A DNA stretch of 64,000 bases from Gigantopelta aegis (GCF_016097555.1 NC_054706.1:56559407-56623406), one strand, 5' to 3'. Shown: positions 35,608 to 47,123, counted from the first letter of the stretch. Notes: generated by a model not told the origin, from the letters alone. Program-made: numbers and translations.

Positions 35608-35764
35608 ATAGATAATAATTAAGTCTTAAGTATCTAAGCATATTTTATTAGTCTCCCTCCTGCTAAAAACTTCACCCTTTCAGAAAAGTTTAAGAGAGAA
35701 GCAACCTCGCCCTGCAATTTGGATCTCGTCTGAGAGGACATGCATCATAGTAATCTATTCTTAC

Positions 35765-35835
35765 CTCATATACTTCCGAACCAATACTCTGTTCTTTGTT
35801 CTGTTCATTTGAGCATCAAAGGGCACCTCCAAAAA
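35765..35835 (-). CDS. COX10: COX10 exon 4
   Basis: This 71-base exon (phase 0 in, phase 2 out) encodes FLEVPFDAQMNRTKNRVLVRKYM. Together with NSINQ at the end of exon 3 it forms the first prenyl-diphosphate binding motif of the family, the NSINQ..EVPFD..MNRTKNR block. The acceptor is TTTTGCAG and the donor ATGAG/GTAAGA. Confidence 0.97.
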
Positions 35836-36026
35836 CTGCAAAACAATGGAAATAATAGAATGATAAGGACATGCTAATGATAACTGTCAGTTCCAGGGCT
35901 ATTATAACTGTCAATCATGGATAAATTCAAATTTTGACAGAGTTATGACCCTTGAACAAATTCCCATGGAAGTCAAACTTTCAAACTGGTCATAACTGTC
36001 AAAAATGGATAAATCCCATGAAAAAA

Positions 36027-36346
36027 AGTTTGTTTTGTTTAATGACACCACTGGAGCACATTGATTAATTAATCATAGGTTAATGGATGTCAAACATTTG
36101 GTAATGTTGACTCGTAGTCAACAGAGGAAACCTGCTATATTTTTCCTAATGCAGCAAGGGATCTTTTTTATAAGTACTTTCCCACATACAGGAAGGCATA
36201 TACCAAAACGTTTGACCAGTTGTGGTGCACTGGTTGGAACGAGAAAAAACCCAAGCAGTTGAATGGATCCACTGAGGTGGTTTGATCCTGCGATGCAAGA
36301 ACCTCAGGTGAGCACTCAACTGATTGAGCTAAACTCTGCCCCTAAA
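36027..36346 (-). mobile_element. Full-length SINE with third head type, in COX10 intron 3
   Basis: The tail TTTGTTTTGTTTAATGACAC is at the left. The head at the right reads on the - strand GGGGCAGAGTTTAGCTCAAT with CAGTTGAG, a box A-like tRNA start, then GGATCAAACCACCTCAGTGG, box B-like. Confidence 0.85.
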
Positions 36347-36465
36347 ACCCATGAAAGTCAAACTTGATCTGTAAGATTACATGATAAAGCTATACACACT
36401 AAATGTTAGCTCAGTAACTTAAGGCATTGTGGAATATAGTCTGGAAAATTCTTATGTCGGACAGA

Positions 36466-36580
36466 ATGACAGAGACAAAACCTATAGTCCTCTCCAGTTG
36501 GATCGGAAGAAGACTATCCCCCCCCCCCCCCCCCACTACAACACTCAAAATTGTAAAGAGGTATACATTTATACTGTGGC
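36466..36580. repeat. Left part of the duplicated donor segment
   Basis: GACAAAACCTATAGTCCTCT and AAAATTGTAAAGAGGTATAC match the 35340-35425 copy. It carries a run of about 18 C. Confidence 0.75.
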
Positions 36581-36929
36581 CAGGACTTCTAGATTATGGT
36601 TGCCCCACACCCATGGCTACTGATATTCAATGTTGGGCTAGTAAATGACTACTACTGCCGTACCCGACAGCTAGTGAAAAAAAAGGTCAAATGCTGCAGT
36701 TAAGTCTATTTTGTAAATGTGAATATCTTGCCACGACCACCACCATCCAATGTTAGTGTTTTTAAGCTCTATCTCCCTCTTGGTGACATATCCTATTATT
36801 ACTATTAATTAGTAAAATTGTATCAACTTAAAGTAAAGTAGGGCTAGTGAAGTTTTAATTGTGGCTAGTGAATGTTTAAAACCACTGATCCCATGGCCAC
36901 TGGATTTTATAAAAATTCTACAAGTCCTG
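36581..36929. mobile_element. 349-bp element with CAGGACTT ends and 7-bp duplication
   Basis: CAGGACTTCTAG at the left and the inverted CTACAAGTCCTG at the right form the ends. CTGTGGC flanks both sides (36574-36580 and 36930-36936). The empty site is preserved in the duplicate at 35340-35466. Confidence 0.82.
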
Positions 36930-36963
36930 CTGTGGCTAAACCTAAGGAACAAAACAAAAGTAC

Positions 36964-37088
36964 CTGATTGATAGAATTTGCCGCACATGATGTGAGTCCA
37001 GTTCCAAGGGTACAAAACAGGAATGTTGTTGGCTCAAAAGCACCAGGTGCAATGGCATATCCAGCCATTGCGGTCAAAACCACCAGAC
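36964..37088 (-). CDS. COX10: COX10 exon 3
   Basis: The 125-base exon (phase 1 in, phase 0 out) encodes [20 protein letters not shown], then [15 protein letters not shown]. This is the first transmembrane helix and the start of the NSINQ..EVPFD motif of COX10. The acceptor is CATGAAG/GTCTGG and the donor ATCAG/GTACTT. Confidence 0.97.
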
Positions 37089-38337
37089 CTTCATGCAAGT
37101 AAACAATTATAAGAGAGTAAATATAAAAACTTAAAACTGCATGCGTTTAGGCCAACTTAAAAAACAAAAAACCCGAAATCTCCCAAAAATGTGAGAGATG
37201 AAGCTCATTTCAACTCCCCCACCCCACCCCACCATAGTAATCTCTGGACAAAATACTTAAAACTTCCAATATTACAATTTAAAACAAGACAAAGTGCAAG
37301 CCTCAAAATACATTTTGTGGAGTGGAAAGTAATCTAGATGCTGTTTTAATTTTAAGTTGGATGCAAATGTTAAAAACTGAGTAGCAATTATAGAAATTAG
37401 TCTAGAAAATATATACCAAAAAAAAGCATTGAAGGGAAACAACTCTGTATGGAAACAATGCAATGTTCCAGTAACAGTTGTCTTTCTTCAACTGTAAATA
37501 TTAAAATATATTTGTAGTTCATTTAACTTAACCGGTACATGTATACTTAATACCAGACATGAAGAAATTCTGAGAAACATATTTTGGAACTGGAAGATTT
37601 CTGTGACACTTGTCCACTCAAAATACTAAATATTTACTTATTTATAATAATAAAGCTTGTACTAACCAAACAGATACGGCTGAACTGCTTGCAAATGCAA
37701 CCTTCACCATTAAATGAAATTTTAAAGCAGTTATAATCGATACATAATTGATTAGAAATCTGGTTTCTCAGTGTTTAGATCTGCAAATGTAAATGTTTTG
37801 TAAATACTAGCATAATTAATAATTCATACCGGTACCTATTTACACAAAGTAGCAAGCAGCTTTATGAGACATGGATTATTTTTTAAACTGATTTAAACAA
37901 TATTTATTACCAAATTGTAATGGTAATAGATTAACAGGCAATCCCTTATTTTTTAATTTACCGTAGACGCTCCTATTATGCATTTTAGAAAACCTGCATT
38001 TATTTGATTTTAAAAGATGGATGAAGTTGTGAGGTTTTGTTAAATTCCTTCATGGATCCAAGGATCAAAATTAATTTTGTGCAGTTACAAGCTATCCTTG
38101 TGATTCTCAAATGTTAATTTGGAAGATTATGCTAGAAAGTGAGCAGCAATTCTAGAAATCAATTTTCACGTAATTAGTTGTGTGTGGATAAAAGTTTATG
38201 ATTTATATTATCACTCTTGAAACTAAGGAATTCTCAATTCTGTAATTTATTTTACAGTTTACAAAGTCCTGTGAAAATCAAACTGCATATGAGAAAGCAT
38301 ATGGTATATTCTGAGCAGCATTTGCTGCCTGCTTCAG

Positions 38338-38462
38338 ACCTGGGGCCTAATTCACTAAACTCTCGCTACTTTGCAATCTCGCAGTGCAATGCTAAAAGAC
38401 TTACAAAGAGAATACTTTGTTGTCTAGCAGAGCCTAAGAGATCTTTGTGAATTAGGCCCCTG
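38338..38462. mobile_element. Short palindromic element, GGGGCCTAATTCAC ends
   Basis: CTGGGGCCTAATTCACTAAA at the left and its inverse ATCTTTGTGAATTAGGCCCC at the right enclose about 85 bases. Confidence 0.8.
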
Positions 38463-38466
38463 GCCG

Positions 38467-38549
38467 TTTAAAGGGAGCTATCACACTGGCTCCCCATCAC
38501 TCCTGTGACTTTAATTTAATTAGAGATATCTATAGCTTCCCTTTGAATG
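38467..38549. repeat. Small inverted repeat
   Basis: TTAAAGGGAGCTAT and ATAGCTTCCCTTTGAA face each other, directly after the preceding element. Confidence 0.6.
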
Positions 38550-38898
38550 TAAATTAAAAAATCCCAACCCAAAACCTACTGTGTACAAAAGGATCAAAAA
38601 TCAATGCTCATTTGGACAGTATCATAAATCATTTTCCATAATATAAATCACTCAGTTTAATGTTAGAAGGATGTTAATTTTCAGCCAAGCATGTAGTCAA
38701 CAGTACTCTCAGCAAAGTGGCAAATCCTAGGATCTGAAGAGCAAAAATCTGCACTCAATAATTATATCATTAATCCAATTTTCAACCAGCAAGTACACTA
38801 ACAATGTAGACGTACATGTATTCGGTATCATTATTCCTATCTGCTGGTACCTCAGTACTGCCCCACCTCACCCTACAGCCTCCCAGCCATGTGCATAC

Positions 38899-39400
38899 CT
38901 GTTAATCTGATCTTGGAAAGTTGAAGATATAACTGTGGCAGTTTGCGCAAATCTAGACGACATTCTCTCCACAAATGTTCTTCTATTGATTCAATGTTGC
39001 TGGATGGTGCAGGTTCCTCGCCTTCCATTTGTCGAGATTTGGGAATGTCCTCCACGGTTGTGGGATACGGTTCTGACAACCGAGACTTTGCATCATCATC
39101 ATTTGCGATGTGGTAGACCTCTTTCTCACTTGGGAGGAAGAGGCTAAAGTTTGACAATTTCTTGTTTTCAACATTTAAAATCAAATCTGACTTTCTGAAG
39201 TGAAGGGATATTGCATGATCCTTCTTGAGCTGGTCTTCAATTACAGTTTGTGTCAGGGCAACAGCATTTGAATTCACGTCAGAAGGTTTGTCGCTAGGGT
39301 CCAACGTAATTTGTTGTGAACTTTCTTCTGGTCCAAAGCTTTCAGTACCTTGAACACATTTTGTAATATGTGCGTCTACCACAGCTGGTCTTGTAGTATA
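38899..39400 (-). CDS. COX10: COX10 exon 2: N-terminal linker
   Basis: The acceptor TGCTTTCAG/TATACT opens the exon in phase 0, directly in frame after exon 1 (LRHS/YTTRP). The first 130 residues are polar and poorly conserved. The end, EEHLWRECRLDLRKLPQLYL with QLSKIRLT, matches the EEHLW...LYTLLSKSKLT block of animal COX10. It ends ACAG/GTATGC in phase 1. The long linker makes the protein (513 residues) longer than human COX10 (443). Confidence 0.93.
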
Positions 39401-39489
39401 CTGAAAGCATAAACAAGGTACATCATGTACTAGTGCATTTCACTGATTAAAAGGTACATACATGCATATAGATTAGCCACATGTTATAG

Positions 39490-39835
39490 TGTTTTCCCTA
39501 GCTTGTTTCAGCATGGTGCGGCACCATGCCTCAATAGTCTAATGCCACCTTGCCGTAATCAGCACCATGCTGCCCTGAGATTAAAGAAGCCTTTTTCAGT
39601 AATTAATTCTAAAATTGCCTTTATAAAACACCAAAAAAGGTATTATTAATTAATAAAATATGCCTTTTATATCTTTTGCCATTCATTTATTAAAGCAAAC
39701 ACATAAATTACATTGTTTATTTCAATGAATTTTTTTCTATTTTTAATGAAATACAAGTGCCCCAAAAATTGTGAAAATGCCCCAAAAGTGTTTGGTCTAC
39801 CATGCCGTGCCAAATTTTTAGGGAAATCACCATGC
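39490..39835. repeat. Possible inverted-end repeat
   Basis: TTTTCCCTAGCTTGTTTCAG with CATGGTGCGGC at the left and GCCGTGCCAAATTTTTAGGG with AAA at the right look like diverged inverted ends. No other copy is seen in the window. Confidence 0.4.
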
Positions 39836-40239
39836 TACTCTAAGATCAAACAATCCTAGCCCATGATTTTTATTATGTACAGTGACTGTAAATAAAGTAC
39901 CTAAAATACATGTACGCATGTTAAAACTATTTATTCAACAATAATCAAATTACATGTAAAGGACTGTGACATCAGATTTAGAAAAGAAATTGTATTTTAG
40001 ACCTAATAACTGACACCATTTGGTTACATACATAAGAGATATACTTGAAATAATTAGTGGTACTGATTTTGGTTCAAATGTGTAACGTGTTTGAATTGAG
40101 CACGTGGGAACTCTGATTCGGGTTTACCTGAACCGGAACACTGAGAATTTCGGTTAACACAACAATCCAAATCAGGTCTCGTGATTGTGTCAAACATGCC
40201 CCAGTAGTGTGATATCAGAAACATAATTAAAAACAAAAA

Positions 40240-40266
40240 ATGATATATATATATATATATATATAT
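40240..40266. repeat. (TA)n microsatellite
   Basis: A plain TA tract in COX10 intron 1. Confidence 0.9.
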
Positions 40267-40635
40267 TATTTTCATTGAATAGTCGTCCTCAATATAATAA
40301 TCATGGGAAAAAATTTTGGTTCCATTATTTTACGAAGACGATCATTACTGTGAAATCCAATAGCCAAATAATATCTAGGCCCATCAGACCATAATAAAAA
40401 ATTATGTGGCTTTAACACATTATCAGTAGGGCCTCCCAACTCACCATTAGCCGCAGTCAATTTTATAACGTCCTTTTAGGATGTGTTAATGGACATGTAT
40501 ATATATGAAGATCTCTTCATTTGTAGAAGACAGAGAAATAGTTTAATTTTATATGCTCGAAAGACAAAAGTGGTTTCGGGTTGGTGCTAATAATAGTTTC
40601 ATACTTAAAATAAGTTCAGATCCTCATGTCATTTA

Positions 40636-40785
40636 GGGGATAATATCACTGTGTTTTGTTGTTAACTATAAGGATTTATCACAAAATTTGGATTTAGAGA
40701 TGAGACGAAAACAAGATTTTGGTTATCCAAATTTTATGATAAATCCGTATAGTTAAAAACGAAACACTGAAATTATCCCTATTCT
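40636..40785. mobile_element. 150-bp palindromic MITE
   Basis: AGGGGATAATATCACTGTGT with TAACTATAAGGATTTATCAC faces the inverted arm ending AACACTGAAATTATCCCT. The arms are about 60 bases with a few mismatches. Confidence 0.8.
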
Positions 40786-42922
40786 AATATTACACCTATT
40801 CGGAGTATCTGTAATCAATTTTATTGTATTTTTATGAAAGAAATCCCACAAATTTTAAAAACCTAATTATCTATTCTCCTTACTTCCGATATTCAATGAA
40901 AACGCTTGTAGTAAGTAAAATTATGACGTAATATATTTTTTCTTTCCTTTGACATGACTTCACTGACTTAGGAGCGAAGTAAAGGCAAATTTATTAGTAT
41001 TGTAGTCTGTATTTTGAACATGATTTCTTGTAATATTTACAGGATACACTAAAAATATTTTGTTGTTTGCTGTTAATTTGTGTTGCAAAACGTATGCATA
41101 TGATTGGAATTTACAATAGTGAAGTAGTGTTTTAACCTCATATTGAATTATTTTGAGGAATTCGCCTGGATTAGTTTTGACCAAGAATCATGTTGATGGG
41201 GTAGGTCTACAAATTTATAACTTTTACTAACATATTTTCACTTATTGTTTTTATAAATACATAAAAAAAATATTCATTTACGAAACGGTAAGCATTATTT
41301 TCGTGAGTTTTTCAAAATATTGCGCAATTTTAAATCAGTTATTGTTGTTTAAAATTGTGTTTACAAAATCGAGTCATTCCATTTTGTCTTCTTTATCAAG
41401 TTTATTGTCCCAAAAAGTATGTTCTAAACAAAAATGGTGTACTTTTTAGATTGTGATACAATTATTTCTGCTGAACCTGCTTGTGCCATTTTGGTAAGAC
41501 AGACTAGAATAGCAGGCAATAAGACACATGATCGAACTGACTGTTGCGATCGATCAGGGACTGGACCTTACTCTGGGAGTGTGGGTGTTCATTGCTGTGA
41601 ATGTTAAAAATAATAATGGCACGAAATAATATTAACATCATATTGATCTAAAAATTATTTTTACATTTAAATATAATGGAAGGTGCGGAATTAATATACT
41701 AACGAAAACACCACACATGAGACCATGTGACAGCATATAAGACGAGTTTTCGGAATTTTGCCATCGTGATAAATCCTGGTTGCCAATGACAGCGTACATC
41801 TACCGTCCGATTTATCACGGAAATTAACCAATAGCAAAAAAGCTTATATGACAATTGTATTAGAATGATCAACAGAAAAGTATTATTTTGTGAGTTACAA
41901 TGATATCATCATCATTGCTATTAAACTTAAAGCACAAATAATTTAAACATCCCTGCTGACACAAATCAGAATCTTTTCATGTTGTAAGATCATTTTAAAT
42001 TTTAATGACCTATTATATTTATAAAGTTCTCCAGGTAAAGTGATTTTCTTTAGAATTCAATATAATTATATATGTATATATACATGCACGACCTTTGCTT
42101 CAAACGAAATTATTGAGTTTACAAACATACTATTTTTAAAAGGTACTATAGAAATGACATATTTAAAAGGACAATTTGTAAAGATTTAACATTAATGTAA
42201 TAGTAAAATATATAATTGTATTTAAACATGCATATTTTTATGGTGAAGTTGCTTAGACACATTCAAAAGCCTGAATGAAGATAAACATTGTACAGCTTGT
42301 ATTTTATTAAAATATTTGTCCAACCCAGCATTTATTTTTCACTTAAACACTGAAATCTACATTATGTACTGTATAATATTCTCTGTTGTGCAATTATGCC
42401 AATAACATTAATGTAAATCAGTTAAATTACCCTCTCTTTTTTTACGGGGTAATACCATACTGTGCATACATCATGTATTCCTAGTAATACCTCATTTAAC
42501 AATGTTTTTGCTGAATTTACATACATTTTTGGTATTCTGATGAATAATTAGGGAAAATATTGATAGGTTTAATGGTTATTAATATAGTTTACACCACAAT
42601 AAGATACTAAACTTGTCTAAGGTAAATATTTTATACTGTGTCATTTTGTTTTAACTAAACGGAGTTATGTCCCTTGATTACAAAAATTAAATTTTGACCT
42701 TTTTTTTTGAGGGGTTAGGAGCAAGATAATATTTTCCTTTTATTAATTATTATTATTTGAAAGGTGTTCCACTACAACTAAAAATAGATTTAAGTTTTTT
42801 TTTTTTTAAATTCTAAACGTGTCTACAATCTCTACTTTGAAGATAGTTTCCGCTGTTCGAATAATTTGTTTTTGTTCTACAATCAGTGTCCTAAACATTG
42901 GAGATGATCCCAGAAAAAACTA

Positions 42923-43728
42923 GTTCACCAAGATAAACCTCGCGTGCAAGCACAAACAGCGAGGTTTATCCTGTCTAGGCATTCCGCCATTAGCAGCTTC
43001 TGAACAACGGTTCCGAGGAATTTTGCTCGGAACAAAATTGCGGTCAAAATAACGATTACCATCACATTTCCACACCCTAATCATATATTGTGATCTATTT
43101 CGAGCTCACTAAGACCAAGAAATACTTACTTTGAAACAATCTTCACTTTGAATTAAAGGAAAAAAAGTCCGACTTTACCGAGCGGATTCTAGCAGACAAT
43201 TTCAGCTGACACGCATGGCGACGTTCTAAACACCGGACTCATACTCCTTTCGAAGACCTTTTAAGACATAAAAATGAGTCTTGGTTGTTATTTTGATTTT
43301 GTGTGTTTTTTTATATAAAGATACTCTTTTAAACTCTGAAATTCTTAAGTTATAGTGAATACTAATAATTAGCATATCGGTGTTTGAAAAGCGTATGAGT
43401 CCGGTGTTTAGAACGTCGCCATGCGTGTCAGCTGAAATTGTCTGCTAGAAAGTGGCTGCTAGAATCCACTCGGTAAAGTCGGACTTTTTTTCCTTTAATT
43501 CAAAGTGAAGATTGTTTCGAAGTAAGTATTTCTTGGTCTTAGTGAGCTCGAAATAGATCACAATATATGATTAGGGTGTGGAAATGTGATGGTAATCGTT
43601 ATTTTGACCGCAATTTCGTTCCGAGCAAAATTCCTCGGAACCGTTGTCCAGAAGCTGCTAATGGCGGAATGCCTAGACAGGATAAACCTCGCTGTTTGTG
43701 CTTGCACTCGAGGTTTATCTTGGTGAAC
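42923..43728. mobile_element. 806-bp foldback element with about 330-bp arms
   Basis: The left arm (42923-43256) is inverted and nearly identical to the right arm (43384-43728), leaving a spacer of about 130 bases. Each arm end carries its own smaller hairpin (GATAAACCTCGC...GCGAGGTTTATC). TA flanks both sides (42921-42922, 43729-43730). No coding region is seen. It lies about 200 bases downstream of COX10 exon 1. Confidence 0.9.
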
Positions 43729-43934
43729 TAAAAAAAAACATGCAAAAGTTATTTATCGTTGTACAACACTCGTGGATATAGCCTCCTATCAATGAACCCG
43801 TATCAATAACTCGGGGCCGAGTTGTCTTGGCCGAGTTGTCCATGGGTCCGAGTTGTCTGGTCCCCATGATCAGCAGACTTTACTAGTGCTAAAAACACAA
43901 CCGAGATAAATGACTGGGTTCATCTGGAACTTAC

Positions 43935-44114
43935 ACTGTGCCTTAATATGTACTGGCATTTTGATGACGCAGCACAACAATAATAATGATGTTTGTTGGT
44001 TGAGACAACGACAAGAGAAGTGGATTTCACACTGGCCCATCTGAAGAAGCCATGTTTTTGGAGGTCAGCTGATCGTCGACATAAACTGATGTAAACACCG
44101 CGGCATCGCTGCAT
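43935..44114 (-). CDS. COX10: COX10 exon 1: mitochondrial presequence
   Basis: ATG at 44114 opens 60 codons ending CACAGT/GTAAGT in phase 0, which joins exon 2 without a frame change. The start MQRCRGVYISLCRRSADLQK is rich in Arg and lacks acidic residues over its first 16, as expected for mitochondrial import. COX10 is an inner-membrane enzyme that farnesylates heme b to heme O for cytochrome c oxidase. Sequence identity to other COX10 N termini is not expected, so the exon rests on phase, splice site and composition. Confidence 0.8.
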
Positions 44115-44890
44115 TACGTAGGATCTTCTTATGACGACGACGACGTGTACGGGGTCTAAATCAAATGTACATTACTCAATAGCAGCAACAACGAACCAAG
44201 TGATAGTTACATTTATAAACAAAAACGTCGAACGTGCTCAACCAATGTGAGAATAATTACACCGGAAGTAATGGTGCTGCTGTTAGGAACTCAGTTTGTA
44301 TGTTGTAATTTCCCCCAATACAAAAAACACGTTCGCCTCTCGCCTTTTCTGGGGCATCGATTAAAACATATTCTACACTTAAAACGACGTTGTTTTTTTG
44401 CCGTTCATTAATTTCACATGCTTTTAGTTGATTACAATTCAAGAACGCACGATTGCGTCATGCCGTTTAGGACTCACTTGTACTGGAGGCGGCACGCGCG
44501 CGCGATACAGCTATAACAATTAAAATACACGGTTTTCAAGAAGAGCAGATTTCATTGTGTGTATTTTGCTTTATTAGCACAAATATCGTGCAACATTATG
44601 AACATATAACAATTTCAAAATTCGATCGTGTTTCAGACACATCCGTTTTTAAGTTGGACAATGTGCATGGTCTCAACTCAGATATACCTGTTTCCACAGC
44701 CCTTGTACACCATTAGAGAAAATAATACCCATAATATTATTTATCCTACACAATTATATATTTTACTATTATTTTGTTAATGTGTCACTACTAGCGCCTA
44801 GATGACGACATGTTTTGAGTGTAGGAAATAATATCGTTCTTCACTATGGATGAGCAGCCTATGTTTTAATTATATCTTGACCAATGTTTT
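44115..44890. other. COX10 upstream region
   Basis: GC-richer patches (GACGACGACGACGTG near 44134; GGCGGCACGCGCGCGCGA near 44490) may be part of the promoter. No TATA box or divergent gene can be supported. Confidence 0.4.
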
Positions 44891-44908
44891 CAAAATTTGT
44901 ACAAAAAG

Positions 44909-45294
44909 TAAAGTTTGTTTTAACGACGCCACTAGAGCACATTGATTTTTATCTTACATCGGCTATTGAACGTCAAACATATGATCATTCTGACACTGTT
45001 TTTTAGAGGAAACCCGTTGTCGCCACATAGGCTACTCTTTTAAGACAGGCAGCAAGGGATCTTTTATTTGCTTTTCCCACAGGCTGGGGAGCACAGACCA
45101 TGGCCTTTGTTGAACCAGTTATGGATCATTGGTTGGTGCAAGTGGTTTACACCTACCCATTGAGCCTTGCGGAGCACTCACCCAGGGTTTGGAGTCGGTA
45201 TCTGGATTAAAAATCCCATACCTCGACTGGGATCCGAACCCAGTACCTACCAGCCTGTAGACCGATGGCCTAATCACGACGCCACCGAGGCAGG
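44909..45294 (-). mobile_element. Full-length SINE with CCTCGGTGGCGTC head and 13-bp duplication
   Basis: TTTGTACAAAAAG occurs at 44896-44908 and 45295-45307, a clear target duplication. The head at the right reads on the - strand CCTCGGTGGCGTCGTGATTA, then TGGGTTCGGATCCCAGTCGA (box B-like). The tail at the left is GACGCCACTAGAGCACATTG. Confidence 0.93.
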
Positions 45295-45377
45295 TTTGTA
45301 CAAAAAGAGAAAATTTTATATGTTACACTGACATAACCAGGGGCGGGGACTAATCGATCATCGATACTGGTATAAAT

Positions 45378-45462
45378 GTTTGTTTTGTTTAACGACACCA
45401 CTGGAGTACATTGATTAATTAATCATCGGCTATTGAATGTCCGACATTTGGTAATTCTGCAC
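45378..45462 (-). mobile_element. SINE tail fragment
   Basis: TTTGTTTTGTTTAACGACAC and GGAGTACATTGATTAATTAA match the second tail type. Confidence 0.8.
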
Positions 45463-45516
45463 TTTACCACATACATTGCTCGATGACATTTGGTTGGGAT
45501 TTTTGAAGGCAATTAA

Positions 45517-45521
<5 letters not shown>

Positions 45522-45561
<40 letters not shown>
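45522..45561. repeat. (TA)n tract, insertion site of a Tc1-type transposon
   Basis: About 40 bases of TA directly precede the transposon end. A shorter TA stretch follows at 47055-47064. Confidence 0.95.
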
Positions 45562-45562
<1 letters not shown>

Positions 45563-47054
45563 TCTTCAAAAAAAGAAACGCAAAAGGGTACAAATGGGTT
45601 ATAACTCCGATTTTATGTTTCCTACCGGTTCATGCTTTGTGAATATAAGGTCATTGCATGTCCCAAACACATTCCCACGGTTACATTCGATAAAACGCAG
45701 CTACTGTACAATAAAGTTCCAAAATGTGAATATTCGCAAAAACGCAGCCACGTGCAACCATGTCACCACTGCACGAGCGTTGTCTGCACGTACAACATGA
45801 ACACCGACAGTATAAAAGTGCAGGGTGTTCGCTTGCCTGGCCTCTGTATCTGGCCGACAGTTGACAATCCAGGACATGCCACGTCTCAGTGAACCGCAGA
45901 GAAACAATGCCATCGGCCGACTAGACGCAGGCGAATCCAGAACGGCCGTTGCCAGGGCATTCCATGTGTCCCCAAGCACCATCTCCAGACTGTGGGACCG
46001 TTACCAGCAACATGGATCAACACGTGACCTCCCTAGATCCGGTCGACCACGGGTCACTACCCCCGGGCAGGACCGCTACATCCGGGTACGCCACCTTCGG
46101 GAACGATTGACTACTGCCATCTCCACAGCCGCAGCAATACCAGGTTTGCGCAGGATATCCGACCAGACCGTACGGAACCGCCTACGTGAGGTAGGAATTC
46201 GTGCCAGACGTCCAGTTCGAGGTGTCATCTTAACACCACAACACCGTCGACTCCGACTGCAGTGGTGCCAGATTCATCGACAATGGCCTCAACTGCGATG
46301 GAGACAGGTGTGGTTCAGTGACGAGTCCCGATTTCTGCTCCGACGTCATGATGGAAGATGTCGCGTGTATAGGCGTCGTGGTGAACGTTATGCGGCAAAC
46401 TGCGTGCAGGAAGTGGACAGATTCGGCGGGGGTAGTGTCATGGTGTGGGCAGCCATCTCACACACTGGCAGAACTGACCTGGTCCACGTGCAGGGCAACC
46501 TGAATGCACAGGGCTACATTGACCAGATCCTCCGGCCACACATCGTTCCAGTTATGGCCAACGCCAACGCAGTGTTCCAACATGACAACGCCAGGCCTCA
46601 CACAGCACGTCTCACAACGGCTTTCCTACAGAACAACAACATTAATGTCCTTCCTTGGCCATCGACATCACCGGATTTGAACCCAATTGAGCATCTATGG
46701 GACGAGTTGGACCTACGCCTCCGACAGCGACAACCACAGCCCCAGACCCTGCCCGAGCTGGCAGCAGCCTTGCAGGCCGAGTGGGCCACCATCCCCCGGG
46801 ACGTCATCCGTACTCTGGTTGCTTCAATGGGCAGGCGGTGCCAGGCAGTTGTCAACACACGCGGAGGCCACACCCGGTATTGACTCCAGATGACCTTGAC
46901 CTTGGTGGTGTGTCCTATCACTTACTCACAATGGACTAGAGTGAATTGTGAACAATCCTGCAACATTTGGTAATTATCGGACTCACCATTCAATAATTAA
47001 ATCAATTCTCCAAATGTTACGACAATGTGGTTTTGCGTTTCTTCTTTTGAAGAG
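45562..47054 (+). mobile_element. Tc1-type transposon, intact-looking
   Basis: The inverted ends are CTCTTCAAAAAAAGAAACGC (left) and, on the other strand, CTCTTCAAAAGAAGAAACGC (right), each flanked by TA. The 1,493-bp element holds one uninterrupted transposase frame. Both length and structure fit the Tc1/mariner superfamily. Confidence 0.93.
45876..46883 (+). CDS. Tc1-type DD34E transposase
   Basis: The start at 45876 (MPRLSEPQRNNAIGRLDAGE) is chosen because this is the usual opening of the family; an in-frame ATG at 45825 would add 17 residues and is less likely. The protein is 335 residues. The N-terminal half has a paired-like helix-turn-helix (VARAFHVSPSTISRLWDRYQ), then the GRPRVT hook region. 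The catalytic triad is D in VWFSDESRF, D in QHDNARPHTA and E in SPDLNPIEHLWDEL. There are 34 residues between the second D and the E. The frame ends in GGHTRY, as do its relatives. It has no stops and all key residues, so activity is possible but untested. Confidence 0.95.
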   Translation: MPRLSEPQRNNAIGRLDAGESRTAVARAFHVSPSTISRLWDRYQQHGSTRDLPRSGRPRVTTPGQDRYIRVRHLRERLTTAISTAAAIPGLRRISDQTVRNRLREVGIRARRPVRGVILTPQHRRLRLQWCQIHRQWPQLRWRQVWFSDESRFLLRRHDGRCRVYRRRGERYAANCVQEVDRFGGGSVMVWAAISHTGRTDLVHVQGNLNAQGYIDQILRPHIVPVMANANAVFQHDNARPHTARLTTAFLQNNNINVLPWPSTSPDLNPIEHLWDELDLRLRQRQPQPQTLPELAAALQAEWATIPRDVIRTLVASMGRRCQAVVNTRGGHTRY

Positions 47055-47066
47055 TATATATATATG

Positions 47067-47123
47067 TCACAGCAGGTTTGACTGTGTGTGTATATATGTA
47101 CACACACACACACATACATAATA
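47067..47123. repeat. Transposon-end remnant and (CA)n/(TG)n tracts
   Basis: AGCAGGTTTGACT at 47069 is the inverse of the pogo-type end AGTCAAACCTGCT at 47125, with a TG/CA microsatellite between them. Confidence 0.7.

Larger units (their letters stand above)
34373..35764 (-). other. COX10: COX10 intron 4
   Basis: It holds repeat pieces at 35257-35607 and a duplicated segment of the exon 3 splice donor (35340-35466). The 34380-35180 part shows no gene. The donor is GTAAGA and the acceptor TTTTCAG. Confidence 0.75.
37089..38898 (-). other. COX10: COX10 intron 2 (1.8 kb)
   Basis: Mostly AT-rich with two small inverted-repeat elements at 38338-38549. Nothing else is recognised. The donor is GTATGC. 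Confidence 0.75.
39403..43934 (-). other. COX10: COX10 intron 1 (4.5 kb)
   Basis: It holds a possible repeat at 39490-39835, a palindrome at 40636-40785 and the foldback element at 42923-43728. The stretch 40790-42900 is AT-rich with no supported feature. The donor GTAAGT is consensus. Confidence 0.8.
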
